64,000 nt of DNA from Desulfovibrio sp. JY. GTDB taxonomy: Bacteria > Desulfobacterota > Desulfovibrionia > Desulfovibrionales > Desulfovibrionaceae. Position 1 is the first letter of the stretch; each line of letters begins with the position of its first letter. The notes beneath the pieces are model-generated. The model worked only from the letters and a program-made list of their open reading frames with translations. It had not been told where the DNA came from and ran no database searches. The position numbers and the translations under genes were made by a program. Of the stretch, positions 37,375 through 46,828 are shown piece by piece. The stretch lies in assembly GCA_021730285.1 (NCBI GenBank), contig CP082962.1, forward strand, positions 3,667,501-3,731,500, in the 5' to 3' direction.

Positions 37375-38364
37375 TTGCCTCGCCTTCCCAAATGCCTCGT
37401 CATCATAAGCCTGTTGGTTGCATTGTCCGGCTCCGCCCATGCGGCGCAACTGGTGGACAGGGTGGTTGCCGTGGTCAACGGCAAGCTCATCACCCTGTTC
37501 GACCTCGACTCGCGCGTGGCCGACCTTGTGCAGCGCACCCAGGGCATCTCGTTCGCGCCCGGCGACCCCAGGGCCGAGGAGTTGCGTCGTCAGGTCCTGG
37601 AGTCCATGATCAACGATATCCTCATCGAGCAGGAAGCCGCCCGGCTCAAGATCACGGTTTCGGAAACCGAGCTCGATTCCCAGATCGATGAGCTGAAAAA
37701 GAAAAACAACCTGACGCAGACGCAGTTCCTGGCCGAACTGGCCAAGGAAGGACTCACGCTCAAGGAGTTCCGGAAACGCATGCGTGAGGACAGCATGAAG
37801 AAGCGGCTGCTCGGCTTCATGGTGCACCGCAAGGTCCTGGTCACCGACGATGAGATCCGGGACTACTACGAAAAAAACAAAGGCTCCCTGCCGACCACGA
37901 GGTCGATTCTCGGCCCCAAGGTCTCCGGCAACATCAGCTTCATCATGGTGCCCAGTAAAAAACAGGCCGAGGAACTGCGCCAGAAGATCAGCGCGGGGAC
38001 GATCACCTTCGCCGATGCGGCCCGGAAGTTTTCCGTCGGTCCCGGCCGGGATCAGGGCGGGGACCTGGGCGACGTGCAGGTCAAGGACCTGGCCCCGCCG
38101 TTGCGTGACGCCCTGACCGCCGTTCCGGCCGGCCAGGTCAGCCAGCCGGTGATGCTCGACGGCAAGGCCGTGCTGCTCAAGCTGCGCGCCGGGAACGCCC
38201 CGGCCCCGGCCAAGGCCCCCCAGCCGGCAGCGGCGGCCGGACCGTCCTTCGAGAGCGTCCGGAACCAGATTCAGGAAACGCTGTACAAGCAGAAATTCGA
38301 CAAGCTCTTCCAGGACTATATGGACAATCTGCGGTCCAAGGCGGTTATCGAGGTCAAGCTGTAA
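37375..38364 (+). CDS. surA: periplasmic peptidyl-prolyl isomerase/chaperone SurA
   Basis: 329-residue periplasmic chaperone for outer-membrane proteins. The signal peptide is followed by the SurA_N hallmark LVDRVVAVVNGKLITLFDLD. The parvulin domain has FADAARKFSVGPGRDQGGDL (the GGDLG motif) and APPLRDALTAVPAGQVSQPV. There is one rotamase domain, not two as in E. coli. The start is TTG with GGAGGAGA upstream. It lies between a second SurA-like lipoprotein and the RodZ-like gene. Confidence 0.88.
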   Translation: MPRLPKCLVIISLLVALSGSAHAAQLVDRVVAVVNGKLITLFDLDSRVADLVQRTQGISFAPGDPRAEELRRQVLESMINDILIEQEAARLKITVSETELDSQIDELKKKNNLTQTQFLAELAKEGLTLKEFRKRMREDSMKKRLLGFMVHRKVLVTDDEIRDYYEKNKGSLPTTRSILGPKVSGNISFIMVPSKKQAEELRQKISAGTITFADAARKFSVGPGRDQGGDLGDVQVKDLAPPLRDALTAVPAGQVSQPVMLDGKAVLLKLRAGNAPAPAKAPQPAAAAGPSFESVRNQIQETLYKQKFDKLFQDYMDNLRSKAVIEVKL

Positions 38365-38428
38365 CGACCCCGGTTCGCCTCACGGGTGTCCCTCCCGCCC
38401 GCCGCCGTGGTTATAGAGGAGTTTTTCT

Positions 38429-39802
38429 ATGGATTTGAGCGAGTTAGGGACAATGCTGCGTGAGGAAAGGGAACGGCAGGGCCTTTCCATCGAGGCCGTG
38501 TCGGACAAGATCAAGATCACGCGCAGCTGTCTGACGGCCATCGAGGAGGGCAATGCAAGCCATCTGCCTCACCCGGTGTACGCCAAGGGATTCATAAAAA
38601 ACTACGCCAAGCTGCTTGGCGTGGATCAGGAAGATTTTTCCAAAAGGCTGTCCGAGGTTTATCAACCCGAGGAACCGGCCCTCGATAGCGCACCGATTTT
38701 GCAAGGCGTGCCCGACGACGACTGCGGCTGCACCATCAAGTCGTCCTCGAAGTTCCCGGTCGTGCCGGCCATCGTCGTTGTCGTCATCGTGCTCATCGTG
38801 GCGGGGCTCGGCTGGTATCTCTACGGCCATGTCCTGCACAAGTCCGGTGCCGAACCGGAAACCCCGGCCCCCCAGGCCGCGGTCGAACCGACCCCCAAGG
38901 CAGCGCCGCCGCAGCCCGCCGGGGAACCGGAACGGCCCGTGCCGACCGTGCCCGTGGCCAAGCCGGCCGAACCGGCCGCGCCGTCGGCTCCGGAACAGGC
39001 TTCGGCCGATGCCACGACGCTGCCGCCGGCTCCGGCGACCCAACCGGCCGCGCCGACTCCCACCCCCGAAGATCAGGTCACCCAGGATATCGCCACCAGC
39101 GGTCCGGCCGCCGGAGGCGCCCATGCGTCCATCCCCCCCGCGCCCGAACCGGCGCCGCCCGCGCCGGGCGCTCCGTCCGCGCCGACCCTGTCCGTGGGCG
39201 AGGCCGGTCCCCATACCGTCGTCATCACGGCCAACGACCGCTGCTGGATTCAGGCCGGCGCGGACGGCGGCTCCATGCGCGAGGCCATGCTGGCCAAAGG
39301 CGACACCTTCCAGGGCCGCTTCGCCGATTACCTGCTCGTGCGCCTGGGCAACGCCGGCGCGGTGGAAATCCGCTTCGACAACAAGCTCTATCCGCTCCAG
39401 GCCACCAAGGGCGCGGTGAAAACCCTCAAGTTCGTGGCCAAGAAGACCGAGGCCGAGGCCGCCAAGACGCCGGCTGCGACCGAAACGCCGCCAGCTGCCG
39501 CCCCGGCTGTGGCCCAGGCCCCGACGCAGTCCGCTGCTGCCGGACCCGCCGCCGGCGATGCCGCCGCCACGGCCAAGGAAGTCGAGATCTACGGCCAGGA
39601 CGGCAGCTGGGTCATCGTCACGCCGGACAAGGGACCGTCCAAGGAAATCTACGTGAAAAAGGGGCAGCGGCTCACGGTGCCCTTCGATGAAAAGGTCGAG
39701 ATCCGCCTGGGCAATCCGAGCAGCGTGGTGTTTCGCTACGCTGGCAAGGAAACGCCCGTCACGACCGAAAAGGGCGAAAGCAAGACCATCCGGTTTCCCT
39801 AA
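38429..39802 (+). CDS. rodZ: RodZ-like helix-turn-helix protein with two C-terminal domains
   Basis: 457-residue bitopic protein. The N-terminal HTH_25 domain (GTMLREERERQGLSIEAVSD, ITRSCLTAIEEGN) is as in RodZ, which links MreB to the elongasome. A membrane helix lies near residues 112-132 (VPAIVVVVIVLIVAGLGWYL). A long Pro/Ala linker follows. Two related beta domains (DUF4115-type) end the protein: one near 265-330 (ANDRCWIQAGADGGS) and one near 385-457 (DGSWVIVTPDKGPSKEIYVK). RodZ normally has one. Confidence 0.82.
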   Translation: MDLSELGTMLREERERQGLSIEAVSDKIKITRSCLTAIEEGNASHLPHPVYAKGFIKNYAKLLGVDQEDFSKRLSEVYQPEEPALDSAPILQGVPDDDCGCTIKSSSKFPVVPAIVVVVIVLIVAGLGWYLYGHVLHKSGAEPETPAPQAAVEPTPKAAPPQPAGEPERPVPTVPVAKPAEPAAPSAPEQASADATTLPPAPATQPAAPTPTPEDQVTQDIATSGPAAGGAHASIPPAPEPAPPAPGAPSAPTLSVGEAGPHTVVITANDRCWIQAGADGGSMREAMLAKGDTFQGRFADYLLVRLGNAGAVEIRFDNKLYPLQATKGAVKTLKFVAKKTEAEAAKTPAATETPPAAAPAVAQAPTQSAAAGPAAGDAAATAKEVEIYGQDGSWVIVTPDKGPSKEIYVKKGQRLTVPFDEKVEIRLGNPSSVVFRYAGKETPVTTEKGESKTIRFP

Positions 39803-39815
39803 ACCAACACAGGAA

Positions 39816-39847
39816 CCCTCCGGCGGAAAACCGTTTTCGCCGGAGGG
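39816..39847. repeat. hairpin between rodZ-like and recO
   Basis: CCCTCCGGCG pairs with CGCCGGAGGG, with inner AAAA/TTTT and one bulged G. No T tail beyond the stem, so partial terminator or stability hairpin. Confidence 0.5.
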
Positions 39848-39873
39848 CGGCCAGGCAACGCTTCGAGACGGCC

Positions 39874-40623
39874 ATGGAATTTTCCGAACAGGCTCTCGTG
39901 CTCAAGGTGGGACGGTTTCGGGAAATCGACGCCTGGGTACGGCTTTTCTCTCCGGTACGTGGCGGGTATACGGCCTTCGCGTTCGGCGGCATGAAAAGCC
40001 GCCGTCGTTTTCTTGGCTGCCTGGACCCGCTCAACCATGTCCGCTTCAAGGTGCGGCGTTCGGGGCGTGGCGGGTATCATTGCCTGACCGAGGCCAGGCT
40101 GCTTGACGCCCCGACCAACCTGCGCCACGATCCCTCGCGCCTGGGCATGGCCATCAATTGCTTGAAATTTTTCGAGGCCGTGCATATCGGTCCCCAGGGC
40201 GCGGCCGATGCCTATGCGCTGTTGCGGGCCATGCTGGCCGCCCTGGAAAACGCGTCCGCGCCGTCGGCGCTTTTTCCGCTTTTTTTTCGGGCCAGGCTCG
40301 CGACCCTGCACGGCACTTTTCCGGTTTGCGACCGGTGCGCCGTCTGCGGCAAGCCCTTGGCGGACGACGAAGCCGTCTGCCATGTGGAGGCCGGCCGGCT
40401 GACCTGTCCGGATTGCCGGCATGGCGCGGACCACGGCGTGCGGCAGCATCTTTGCGGCGAAGCGCTGACCCTGCTTGGACTGGCCGTCTCCGGCGACCCG
40501 TGCGCCTGGGCGTCCTGCCGTCCCGAGCCGTCGGCGGCCCGGGAGTTTTCCCGGACCGTGGACCTGCTCGTGCGCTACCATCTGGGCCTGGCCTGGGAGC
40601 AGGGGGGCTTCGTGCGCGCCTGA
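39874..40623 (+). CDS. recO: DNA repair protein RecO
   Basis: 249-residue recombination mediator that helps RecA displace SSB. The N-terminal OB domain starts MEFSEQALVLKVGRFREIDA. A zinc-ribbon-like cluster has CDRCAVCGKPLADDEAVC and TCPDC. The helical C-terminus ends in the HLGLAWEQGG segment. The position in surA-rodZ-recO-glyQS is conserved in related sulfate reducers. glyQ begins 96 bases later. Confidence 0.88.
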   Translation: MEFSEQALVLKVGRFREIDAWVRLFSPVRGGYTAFAFGGMKSRRRFLGCLDPLNHVRFKVRRSGRGGYHCLTEARLLDAPTNLRHDPSRLGMAINCLKFFEAVHIGPQGAADAYALLRAMLAALENASAPSALFPLFFRARLATLHGTFPVCDRCAVCGKPLADDEAVCHVEAGRLTCPDCRHGADHGVRQHLCGEALTLLGLAVSGDPCAWASCRPEPSAAREFSRTVDLLVRYHLGLAWEQGGFVRA

Positions 40624-40719
40624 CCGACGACGCTTTTTCGGCTGCGGCCATGCCCGACGTTTTTTTCCGCCCCGGCGCCCCGGCCCGGCCGGCGGCGTAA
40701 CCTTGAAATCGGAGCGACC

Positions 40720-41595
40720 ATGTATTTTCAGGATCTCATCTTGACGCTGCAACACTACTGGGCCAAGTCCGGCTGTCTGGTGGTCCAGGGCTACGACACC
40801 GAGGTCGGCGCCGGCACCTTCAATCCGGCCACCTTCTTTCGCGTCATCGGCCCTGAACCCTGGAAGGCCGCCTATGTCGAGCCTTCGCGTCGGCCCACCG
40901 ACGGCCGCTACGGCGAAAATCCCAACCGTCTCCAGCATTATTACCAGTTCCAGACCATCCTGAAACCCTCCCCGGACAACATCCAGGACCTCTACCTGGA
41001 GAGTCTGGCCGCCATCGGTTTCAATGCCCGCGAGCATGATATCCGCTTCGTCGAGGACGACTGGGAATCGCCGACCCTCGGCGCCTGGGGCCTGGGTTGG
41101 GAAGTCTGGCTCGACGGCATGGAAGTGACCCAGTTCACCTATTTCCAGCAGGTTGGCGGCATCGATCTGTCGCCGGTCTCCGTGGAGATCACCTACGGCC
41201 TTGAGCGCATTTGCATGTACCTGCAGCAGAAGGACTCGGTCTACGACCTGGCCTGGAATGAGCACGTGACCTACGGGCAAGTCCACCAGCGCGGCGAATA
41301 CGAACATTCGCGCTACAATTTCGAGGAATCCGACGCCGCCATGCTGCTCCATCATTTCAACGCCTGCGAGAAGGAATGTCGGCGGCTTTGCGAGCTTGGT
41401 CTGGCCTGGCCGGCCTATGACTACTGCCTCAAGTGTTCCCACGCCTTCAACATGCTCGAAGCCCGGGGGGCCATCTCCATTACCGAACGCACCGGCTACA
41501 TCGGCCGGGTGCGCGCCCTGGCCTCGGGGCTGGCCCGGCTCTACGCCGCCCAGCGCAAGGAACTCGGCTACCCCCTCCTCAATCAAAGCGCATAA
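40720..41595 (+). CDS. glyQ: glycine--tRNA ligase alpha subunit
   Basis: Class II synthetase catalytic subunit of the alpha2beta2 glycyl-tRNA synthetase. The hallmark [19 protein letters not shown] opens the protein; [20 protein letters not shown] carries motif 2 residues and [19 protein letters not shown] motif 3. Length 291 aa is standard. The beta subunit gene follows 13 bases after the stop. Confidence 0.97.
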   Translation: MYFQDLILTLQHYWAKSGCLVVQGYDTEVGAGTFNPATFFRVIGPEPWKAAYVEPSRRPTDGRYGENPNRLQHYYQFQTILKPSPDNIQDLYLESLAAIGFNAREHDIRFVEDDWESPTLGAWGLGWEVWLDGMEVTQFTYFQQVGGIDLSPVSVEITYGLERICMYLQQKDSVYDLAWNEHVTYGQVHQRGEYEHSRYNFEESDAAMLLHHFNACEKECRRLCELGLAWPAYDYCLKCSHAFNMLEARGAISITERTGYIGRVRALASGLARLYAAQRKELGYPLLNQSA

Positions 41596-41608
41596 AGGAC
41601 TCCATGCC

Positions 41609-43702
41609 ATGCCCCATTTTCTGTTCGAGATCGGATTCGAGGAGATGCCGGCCCGGTTTCTGGCCGGACTGACCGAGGAGGCCCGGGCGCTTTTTTCCGA
41701 AGAGCTGGCCCAGGTCAAGCTTGGCTGCGACACCGTGGCCGCCTTTGCCACGCCGCGCCGCCTGGTGGTGAGCATCCCGGAACTGCCCGACGCCTCGCCC
41801 CGTGAAGAGGAAGTCGTCACCGGCCCGCCCGAGCGCGTGGGTTTCGATGCCTCGGGCAACCCCACGCCCGCCGCTTCGGGCTTTGCCAAGGGCCAGGGCA
41901 AGGACGTCGCCGACGTGTTCGTCATGGAAACGGAAAAGGGCCGTTATCTGGCCCTGCGCAAGACCGTGGGCGGCGAGACGGCCATGGCTCTTTTGCCCGC
42001 CATCTGCCAGGACGTGGTCAAGAAGCTGTCCTTTCCCAAGCGGATGCGCTGGGGGGCCCGGGAATTCGCCTTCGGCCGCCCGGTGCACTGGTTCGTGGCC
42101 CTGCTCGACGACGCGGTGGTGCCTTTCTCCCTGGACGACATCGCCTCGGGCCGGGAAACGCGCGGGCACCGCATCATGGGCCCGGGTCCCTTTTCCATCG
42201 CCACGGCCAAGGACTATTTCGCCGTCATCCGCGACCAGGGCAAGGTGATCCTGGACGCCCGGGAACGCGAGGCCATGGTCCGCTCCCAGGCCGAGAAGCT
42301 GGCGACCGAAGCCGGCGGCACCGCGGTCATCAATCCGTCGCTGCTGATGGAAGTCACGGGCCTGACCGAGCATCCGGTGGTGATCCTCGGCCGGTTCGAC
42401 CCCAAATTCCTGGACGTGCCGCGCGAGGTGCTGATTACCAGCATGGAATCGCACCAGAAAAGCTTTGCCGTGGAGGACGGGAAGGGCGGACTGCTGCCGG
42501 TCTTCCTCACCACCCTCGGCCTCATGCCGGCCGACCTCGAACTGGTGCGTCGGGGCTGGCAGCGGGTGCTGACGGCCCGCCTGGAAGACGCGCGCTTTTT
42601 CTGGGAAGCCGATCTGGCCACCGACATCGAGACCTGGCAGAAAAAGCTCGAAAGCGTGGTTTTTCTGGCCGGCCTTGGCAGCATGCGCGACAAGGCCCGT
42701 CGGCTCGAGCGGCTGTGCGGGGTGGTGGCCGAGCTGGCCGGCAAACCCGAGATCATGCTCGAAGCCTCGCAAGCCGGCGGTCTGGCCAAGGTGGATCTGG
42801 TTTCGGATATGGTCGGCGAATTCGCCGAATTGCAAGGGATCATGGGCGGCATCTACGTGCGGCGCAAGGGCCAGTCCAAGGCCGTGTCCCGGGCCGTGGG
42901 CGAACAATACCTGCCGGCCGGACCGGACAGCCCGGTGCCGGCCAGCCTGGCCGGAGCGCTCCTGTCCGTGGCCGACAAGGCCGACACCTTGGCCGGCTGT
43001 TTCGGCAACGACATGGCCCCGACCGGCGCGGCCGATCCGTATGCGCTGCGTCGCGCGGCGCTCGGCATCTGCCGTATCGTCATCGAGCACGGGCTGCGCT
43101 TCGACCTCATGGAACTGCTCCAGGCGGCCATCGACGGTTACGGCGACCTGAAGTTCAAGGTGGACCGCACCCATCTTCTGGCCAAGCTGCTCGATTTCTT
43201 CGGCCAGCGCCTGCGGGCCTACTTCACCGGACGCGGCTTCGACACCCTGGTGGTCGAGGCGGCGGTCGGCGCGTCGTTTACCGACATCGCGGCCCTGTCC
43301 GAGCGCGTGACGGCCCTGGCCGCCTTCGCCGCCAAGCCGGACTTCGGCCAGGCCGTGCTGACCTTCAAACGCGCGGCCAACATCATCCGCAAACAGGGCG
43401 TCGGAGCCGGGGTGCCGCTTTCCGGCGCCATCAAGCCCGAGCTCTTGGAAGAACAGGCGGAAAAAGACCTAGCCGCGGCCTGCGAGGCGGTCTTTCCGCG
43501 CTACGACGCGCTGTTTTCCTCCGGCGACTATGCCGCCGTGCTCGATGTGCTCTACGAACTGCGCCCGACCGTTGACGCCTTCTTCGACAACGTCATGGTC
43601 ATGTGCGACGATATGGACGTGCGTTTAAACCGCCTCAACCTGCTCAAGGCCCTGGTCGACCGCCTGGGCCGGGTGGCCGACTTCGCCGCGTTGCAGGTGT
43701 AA
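41609..43702 (+). CDS. glyS: glycine--tRNA ligase beta subunit
   Basis: 697-residue beta subunit that binds tRNA and helps edit. It opens MPHFLFEIGFEEMPARFLAG, the usual GlyS start, followed by FATPRRLVVSI. The central HD-like region includes PADLELVRRGWQRVLTARLE with DARFFWEAD. The C-terminal anticodon-binding region holds the NNVMVM-like DAFFDNVMVMCDDMDVR. A hairpin repeat of type B starts right after the stop. Confidence 0.96.
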   Translation: MPHFLFEIGFEEMPARFLAGLTEEARALFSEELAQVKLGCDTVAAFATPRRLVVSIPELPDASPREEEVVTGPPERVGFDASGNPTPAASGFAKGQGKDVADVFVMETEKGRYLALRKTVGGETAMALLPAICQDVVKKLSFPKRMRWGAREFAFGRPVHWFVALLDDAVVPFSLDDIASGRETRGHRIMGPGPFSIATAKDYFAVIRDQGKVILDAREREAMVRSQAEKLATEAGGTAVINPSLLMEVTGLTEHPVVILGRFDPKFLDVPREVLITSMESHQKSFAVEDGKGGLLPVFLTTLGLMPADLELVRRGWQRVLTARLEDARFFWEADLATDIETWQKKLESVVFLAGLGSMRDKARRLERLCGVVAELAGKPEIMLEASQAGGLAKVDLVSDMVGEFAELQGIMGGIYVRRKGQSKAVSRAVGEQYLPAGPDSPVPASLAGALLSVADKADTLAGCFGNDMAPTGAADPYALRRAALGICRIVIEHGLRFDLMELLQAAIDGYGDLKFKVDRTHLLAKLLDFFGQRLRAYFTGRGFDTLVVEAAVGASFTDIAALSERVTALAAFAAKPDFGQAVLTFKRAANIIRKQGVGAGVPLSGAIKPELLEEQAEKDLAAACEAVFPRYDALFSSGDYAAVLDVLYELRPTVDAFFDNVMVMCDDMDVRLNRLNLLKALVDRLGRVADFAALQV

Positions 43703-43710
43703 GAGGGGGA

Positions 43711-43760
43711 GCCTCCGGCGGCCAGGGGGAAACTTTTTGAAAAAAGGGGTTCCCTCCCCC
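43711..43760. repeat. type B hairpin repeat after glyS
   Basis: GCCTCCGGCGGCCAGGGGGA leads into AAACTTTTTGAAAAAAGG and a C-rich 3' arm. The sense orientation relative to the upstream gene is the same as for the copies after the ABC exporter and the nitroreductase gene. Confidence 0.65.
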
Positions 43761-43778
43761 GGCTAATCAACATTTTAC

Positions 43779-43807
43779 TTGACGCATTATGCGAGTTCGC
43801 ATAAGTA
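43779..43807 (+). promoter_or_regulatory. putative rpsT promoter with internal dyad
   Basis: TTGACG and TAAGTA with a 17-base spacer. A perfect dyad TTATGCGA-GT-TCGCATAA (43787-43804) lies between and over them, which looks like an operator or a structural hairpin. Confidence 0.5.
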
Positions 43808-43844
43808 AATCTGCTTCAGCGAACACTACATGGAGGAACGATCC

Positions 43845-44114
43845 TTGGCCAATCATAAATCCGCTCTGAAACGGCATCGTCAAAGCCTCTTGGCCCGGGC
43901 TCGCAACCGGGCGGTGAAGACCCGCGTGCGCAACGTCATCAAGGCCGTGCGCGTGGCCCTGGCCGGTGGCGACACCGCCGCCGCCGAGACCGCGCTGCTC
44001 ACCGCCACGAAGGCCCTGGACAAGGCTGCCGGCAAGAAGATCATCCATTGGAAGACCGCTGCCCGCAACATTTCCCGCCTGTCCACCGCCGTCAACAAAA
44101 CCAAACAGGCCTAG
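43845..44114 (+). CDS. rpsT: 30S ribosomal protein S20
   Basis: 89-residue ribosomal protein. The start is TTG at 43845, giving the canonical (M)[24 protein letters not shown] sits eight bases upstream; the in-frame ATG at 43830 lies before that site and would add five odd residues. The middle reads [20 protein letters not shown] and the end [14 protein letters not shown]20 is a primary 16S-binding protein. It has its own promoter. Confidence 0.95.
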   Translation: MANHKSALKRHRQSLLARARNRAVKTRVRNVIKAVRVALAGGDTAAAETALLTATKALDKAAGKKIIHWKTAARNISRLSTAVNKTKQA

Positions 44115-44200
44115 GGCGCTTCCTTCGCCTCGTCTGTTACGCCTTTTCGCCCGTCACGGTTCGCCGCGACGGGCTTTTGGCGTTTGTCTCCCCCCCCGCG

Positions 44201-45403
44201 TCATAGCGCCACCGGCCCGTTCCCGCTTGTGAGCACCGGTCGGATCGCCTCCAGTATCCAGGCGCATTCGCTTTGCAGCTCCGCGTCCACGCCGGTCAGC
44301 CGCCAAGAGAGATAGCGTGCCGTGCGCCGGGCCTCGTCCGCTTCCCCGGCCAGGGTCTGGATGCGAAAAAGCTGGTAGAGGTTCTCGACGGTCTGCTCGA
44401 TGCGAAACGAGCGGGCCATGGCCTGGCGCGCGTCCCCGTGTCGGCCGCAGAGCGCCAGGACCAGGGCGCGCAGGCTCCAGGCCCCGGAATTTGCGGCATG
44501 AGCGGCCACAAGCTCCCGGGACAGGGATTCGGCCAGGTCCGGGCGGTTGCGTTCCAAGAGCAGCCGCAGCCGTTCGCTGTCCGCTTCCCAGTCGGCGGGA
44601 GCGGCCGGGGACGGCCAGTTCCCCTCCAACCGCGCCCGCAGTCGCGGCACAAAGCGTTCCATGTCCCGGTCCGGGATGGTGTAATGCCGCAACTGGTAAT
44701 CGAAATCCGCCATGTTGTGCCGAAAGGCGCTCGTTGGCATGTCGCCCCGGCCGCGTTCGATTTTTTCCTGAAAATCCTGGCGTGACCGAAAGAAATAATG
44801 GTTGAGTTGTATCCGGTCGTTGTGGTGCGGCCCGTAGGGGCCGGGCAGGGGAAAGCCGCCTTCGCCCACGCAGCCGTTTCCCTCCGTATAGGCGAAATGG
44901 TGCGGGGACAGGGGGGCGCGCACGGCGCGCGGCTTGACGATGCTTTTGATGTGGAGATTGACCGGGGCGGCGTAGTCCGAACGGTGGGTGTAGTTTTCGA
45001 GGACAAGCCCGGGCGGGGTCTCGTGGCCGGAGGAGCCGAACATGACCCAGTTGACGCCAAGGCCGGCAGCGTCCTCGAAATCGGTCAAGAGCAGGCGCAG
45101 GTCGTCTTCCCGGCGCGGCAGCAAAAATTCGTCCACGTCGATGAATCCAAGCCAATGCGTGCCCGGGCCGTACGTTTTCAGGCAATGGGCGTAGGCGTTG
45201 AGCTGCCGGGCCGGGCCGGCAATGGTTTCCACGGTGCAGGGGATATGATCGGCGTGAGGGGCCAGGGTCTCGGCCAGGGGGACGCGCGAACCGTTATCGT
45301 AGATGACGAGCCGCTCGACGCCAAGCATGGCGTGGTAGGCCGCCCACTCGACAATGAAAGCGTTTTCGTCCTTGGCGATGCAGCAAAGGGTCAGGTAGTC
45401 CAT
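44201..45403 (-). CDS. glycosyltransferase family 2/92-like protein
   Basis: 400-residue cytoplasmic protein. The N-terminus TLCCIAKDENAFIVEWAAYH with RLVIYDNGS is typical of GT92-type or Glyco_tranf_2_4 domains. The metal-binding DxD equivalent is FIDVDEFLLP. Further family segments are HIKSIVKPRAVRAP and RIQLNHYFFRS. The C-terminal 130 residues are TPR-like. It lies ten bases downstream of the DsrE-like gene. The sugar donor is unknown. Confidence 0.75.
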   Translation of the reverse strand: MDYLTLCCIAKDENAFIVEWAAYHAMLGVERLVIYDNGSRVPLAETLAPHADHIPCTVETIAGPARQLNAYAHCLKTYGPGTHWLGFIDVDEFLLPRREDDLRLLLTDFEDAAGLGVNWVMFGSSGHETPPGLVLENYTHRSDYAAPVNLHIKSIVKPRAVRAPLSPHHFAYTEGNGCVGEGGFPLPGPYGPHHNDRIQLNHYFFRSRQDFQEKIERGRGDMPTSAFRHNMADFDYQLRHYTIPDRDMERFVPRLRARLEGNWPSPAAPADWEADSERLRLLLERNRPDLAESLSRELVAAHAANSGAWSLRALVLALCGRHGDARQAMARSFRIEQTVENLYQLFRIQTLAGEADEARRTARYLSWRLTGVDAELQSECAWILEAIRPVLTSGNGPVAL

Positions 45404-45413
45404 GGGACGGCGA

Positions 45414-45755
45414 CTATGGCTTTACGTAGGCATAGCCTTCGGCCTGGCGCGCAACCAACTCCACCACGCCGGCCGGCACGATCTCGCACACCGGGCAGAG
45501 CCACTCGGGGGCAAGGCCAAAATGCCGCAGCGCATTGCGGCAGACCCGGACCGTCAGCCCCAGTCCGGCGGCTTCGGTGAGCGCCTGCGCATGCGCGCCG
45601 TCCGCGCCCATCAGCTTGATGGCCGGGCCATTGACCAGGAGCACGGCCGTGAAACGTTCCTGGGGCAGGGCGGCGTAATAGTTGCGGATATTGGTCAGCG
45701 CCGCATCAAGATGGGCGGCGTCCTCATCGACATGGAAAACAACGTCGTAGCGCAT
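45414..45755 (-). CDS. DsrE/DsrF-like family protein
   Basis: 113-residue protein with a DsrE-like alpha/beta fold: VVFHVDEDAAHLDAALTNIR, AVLLVNGPAIKLM, then LTVRVCRNALRHFGL with conserved Cys, and CPVCEIVPAGVVELVARQAE. In this family the Cys can carry persulfide in sulfur relay. Linked to selD here (29-bp gap), so a Se/S transfer role is plausible but inferred. Confidence 0.8.
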   Translation of the reverse strand: MRYDVVFHVDEDAAHLDAALTNIRNYYAALPQERFTAVLLVNGPAIKLMGADGAHAQALTEAAGLGLTVRVCRNALRHFGLAPEWLCPVCEIVPAGVVELVARQAEGYAYVKP

Positions 45756-45784
45756 AAACGATCTCTCCTTGCCGGAAATCTCTA

Positions 45785-46828
45785 TCAGACGATGCGCAGC
45801 CGCGCCATATCCGGGCGCACCGCGACCACCCGGCCGACCACCGCCGCCAGATCGCCGGCATCGAGCAGCATCCGTCGCGCCGCCGCGACCTTCGCCTCGG
45901 GCACGGCCAGAACGAGGCCTCCCGATGTCTGGGCGTCGAAGACCAGATCGGACTTGATGGGGTCGAGGCCTTCGGCCACGGAAACGGTCTTGGCGCAGTA
46001 GTTGCGGTTGGCGAAGCTGCCGGCCGGGAGCATTCCCAGCCCGGCCAACTCAACGGCCTGGGGCAGGAAGGGAACGTCGGCAAGCCGGATCTCCACGGCA
46101 ACGCCCGAAGCGGCGGCCATTTCCAGCAGATGGCCGCCCAGGCCGAAGCCGGTCACATCCGTGGCCGCCTTGAGCGAAAGTTCCCGGATCACCCGGCCGC
46201 CGGCGGCATTGAGCCGTCCGGCCCAGGTGAAAAGCTCGTTTTCGAGCACGACCGGATCGCCGAAATCGCCCTTGAGGGCCGTGGCCAAGACGCCCGTGCC
46301 GAGCGGCTTGGTCAAAATGAGGATATCGCCGGGCACAAGCCCGGTGTTGCTGGCGAAGGCGTCGGCATCGACCAGCCCGGATACGGCCAGGCCGTATTTG
46401 ACCTCCGGGTCCTCCACGCTATGCCCGCCGGCCGGGACCGCCCCGGCCTCCAGAACGGCGTCCAGCCCACCGCGCAGAATTTCGGCCAGCACCTCCCGCT
46501 CCATGGTCTTTATGGGAAAGCAGACGATGTTCATGGCGGAAAGCGGCGTGCCGCCCATGGCGTAGACGTCGGACAGGGCGTTGACCGCCGCGATGCGGCC
46601 GAACTTGAAGGGATCGTTGACGATGGGGGTGAAGAAATCCACGGTCTGGACCAGCCCCCGGCCGTCCGGAAGACGCACCACTGCCGCATCCTCGTTGACG
46701 CCGGAAGCCGTCAGCAGGCGAGGATCGGTTACGGGCGGCAAGCCCTGCAAGACGGCCTCCAGGTCCCCTGGAGAGATCTTGGCCGCTCAGCCGGCGGCGG
46801 TGACGGTCTTGACCAGTTCGATGCTCAT
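45785..46828 (-). CDS. selD: selenide, water dikinase, selenocysteine-containing
   Basis: Makes selenophosphate from selenide and ATP for selenocysteine and selenouridine synthesis. An ATG at 46828 opens MSIELVKTVTAAG, then codon 14 is TGA (46787-46789), then AAKISPGDLEAVLQGLPPV. This is the position of the active-site Cys/Sec in SelD, followed by the conserved Lys in AAKI. A hairpin directly 3' looks like a SECIS. The rest has GLVQTVDFFTPIVNDPFKFG and TDVTGFGLGGHL. Read without Sec, the frame would start falsely near 46750. 347 residues with Sec. The start overlaps the DUF1858-like stop. Confidence 0.94.
46749..46780 (-). promoter_or_regulatory. putative bacterial SECIS element in selD
   Basis: On the minus strand, 13 bases after the in-frame TGA, CTCCAG-GGGAC-CTGGAG makes a perfect 6-bp stem with a 5-base loop, supported by a lower AAGA/TCTT pairing. 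The location and size fit bacterial SECIS hairpins read by SelB. Confidence 0.75.

Noticed and set aside
45785-46750. selD beginning at the Met near 46750
   Set aside because: That start lacks the active-site segment; the true frame continues through the TGA codon to 46828.
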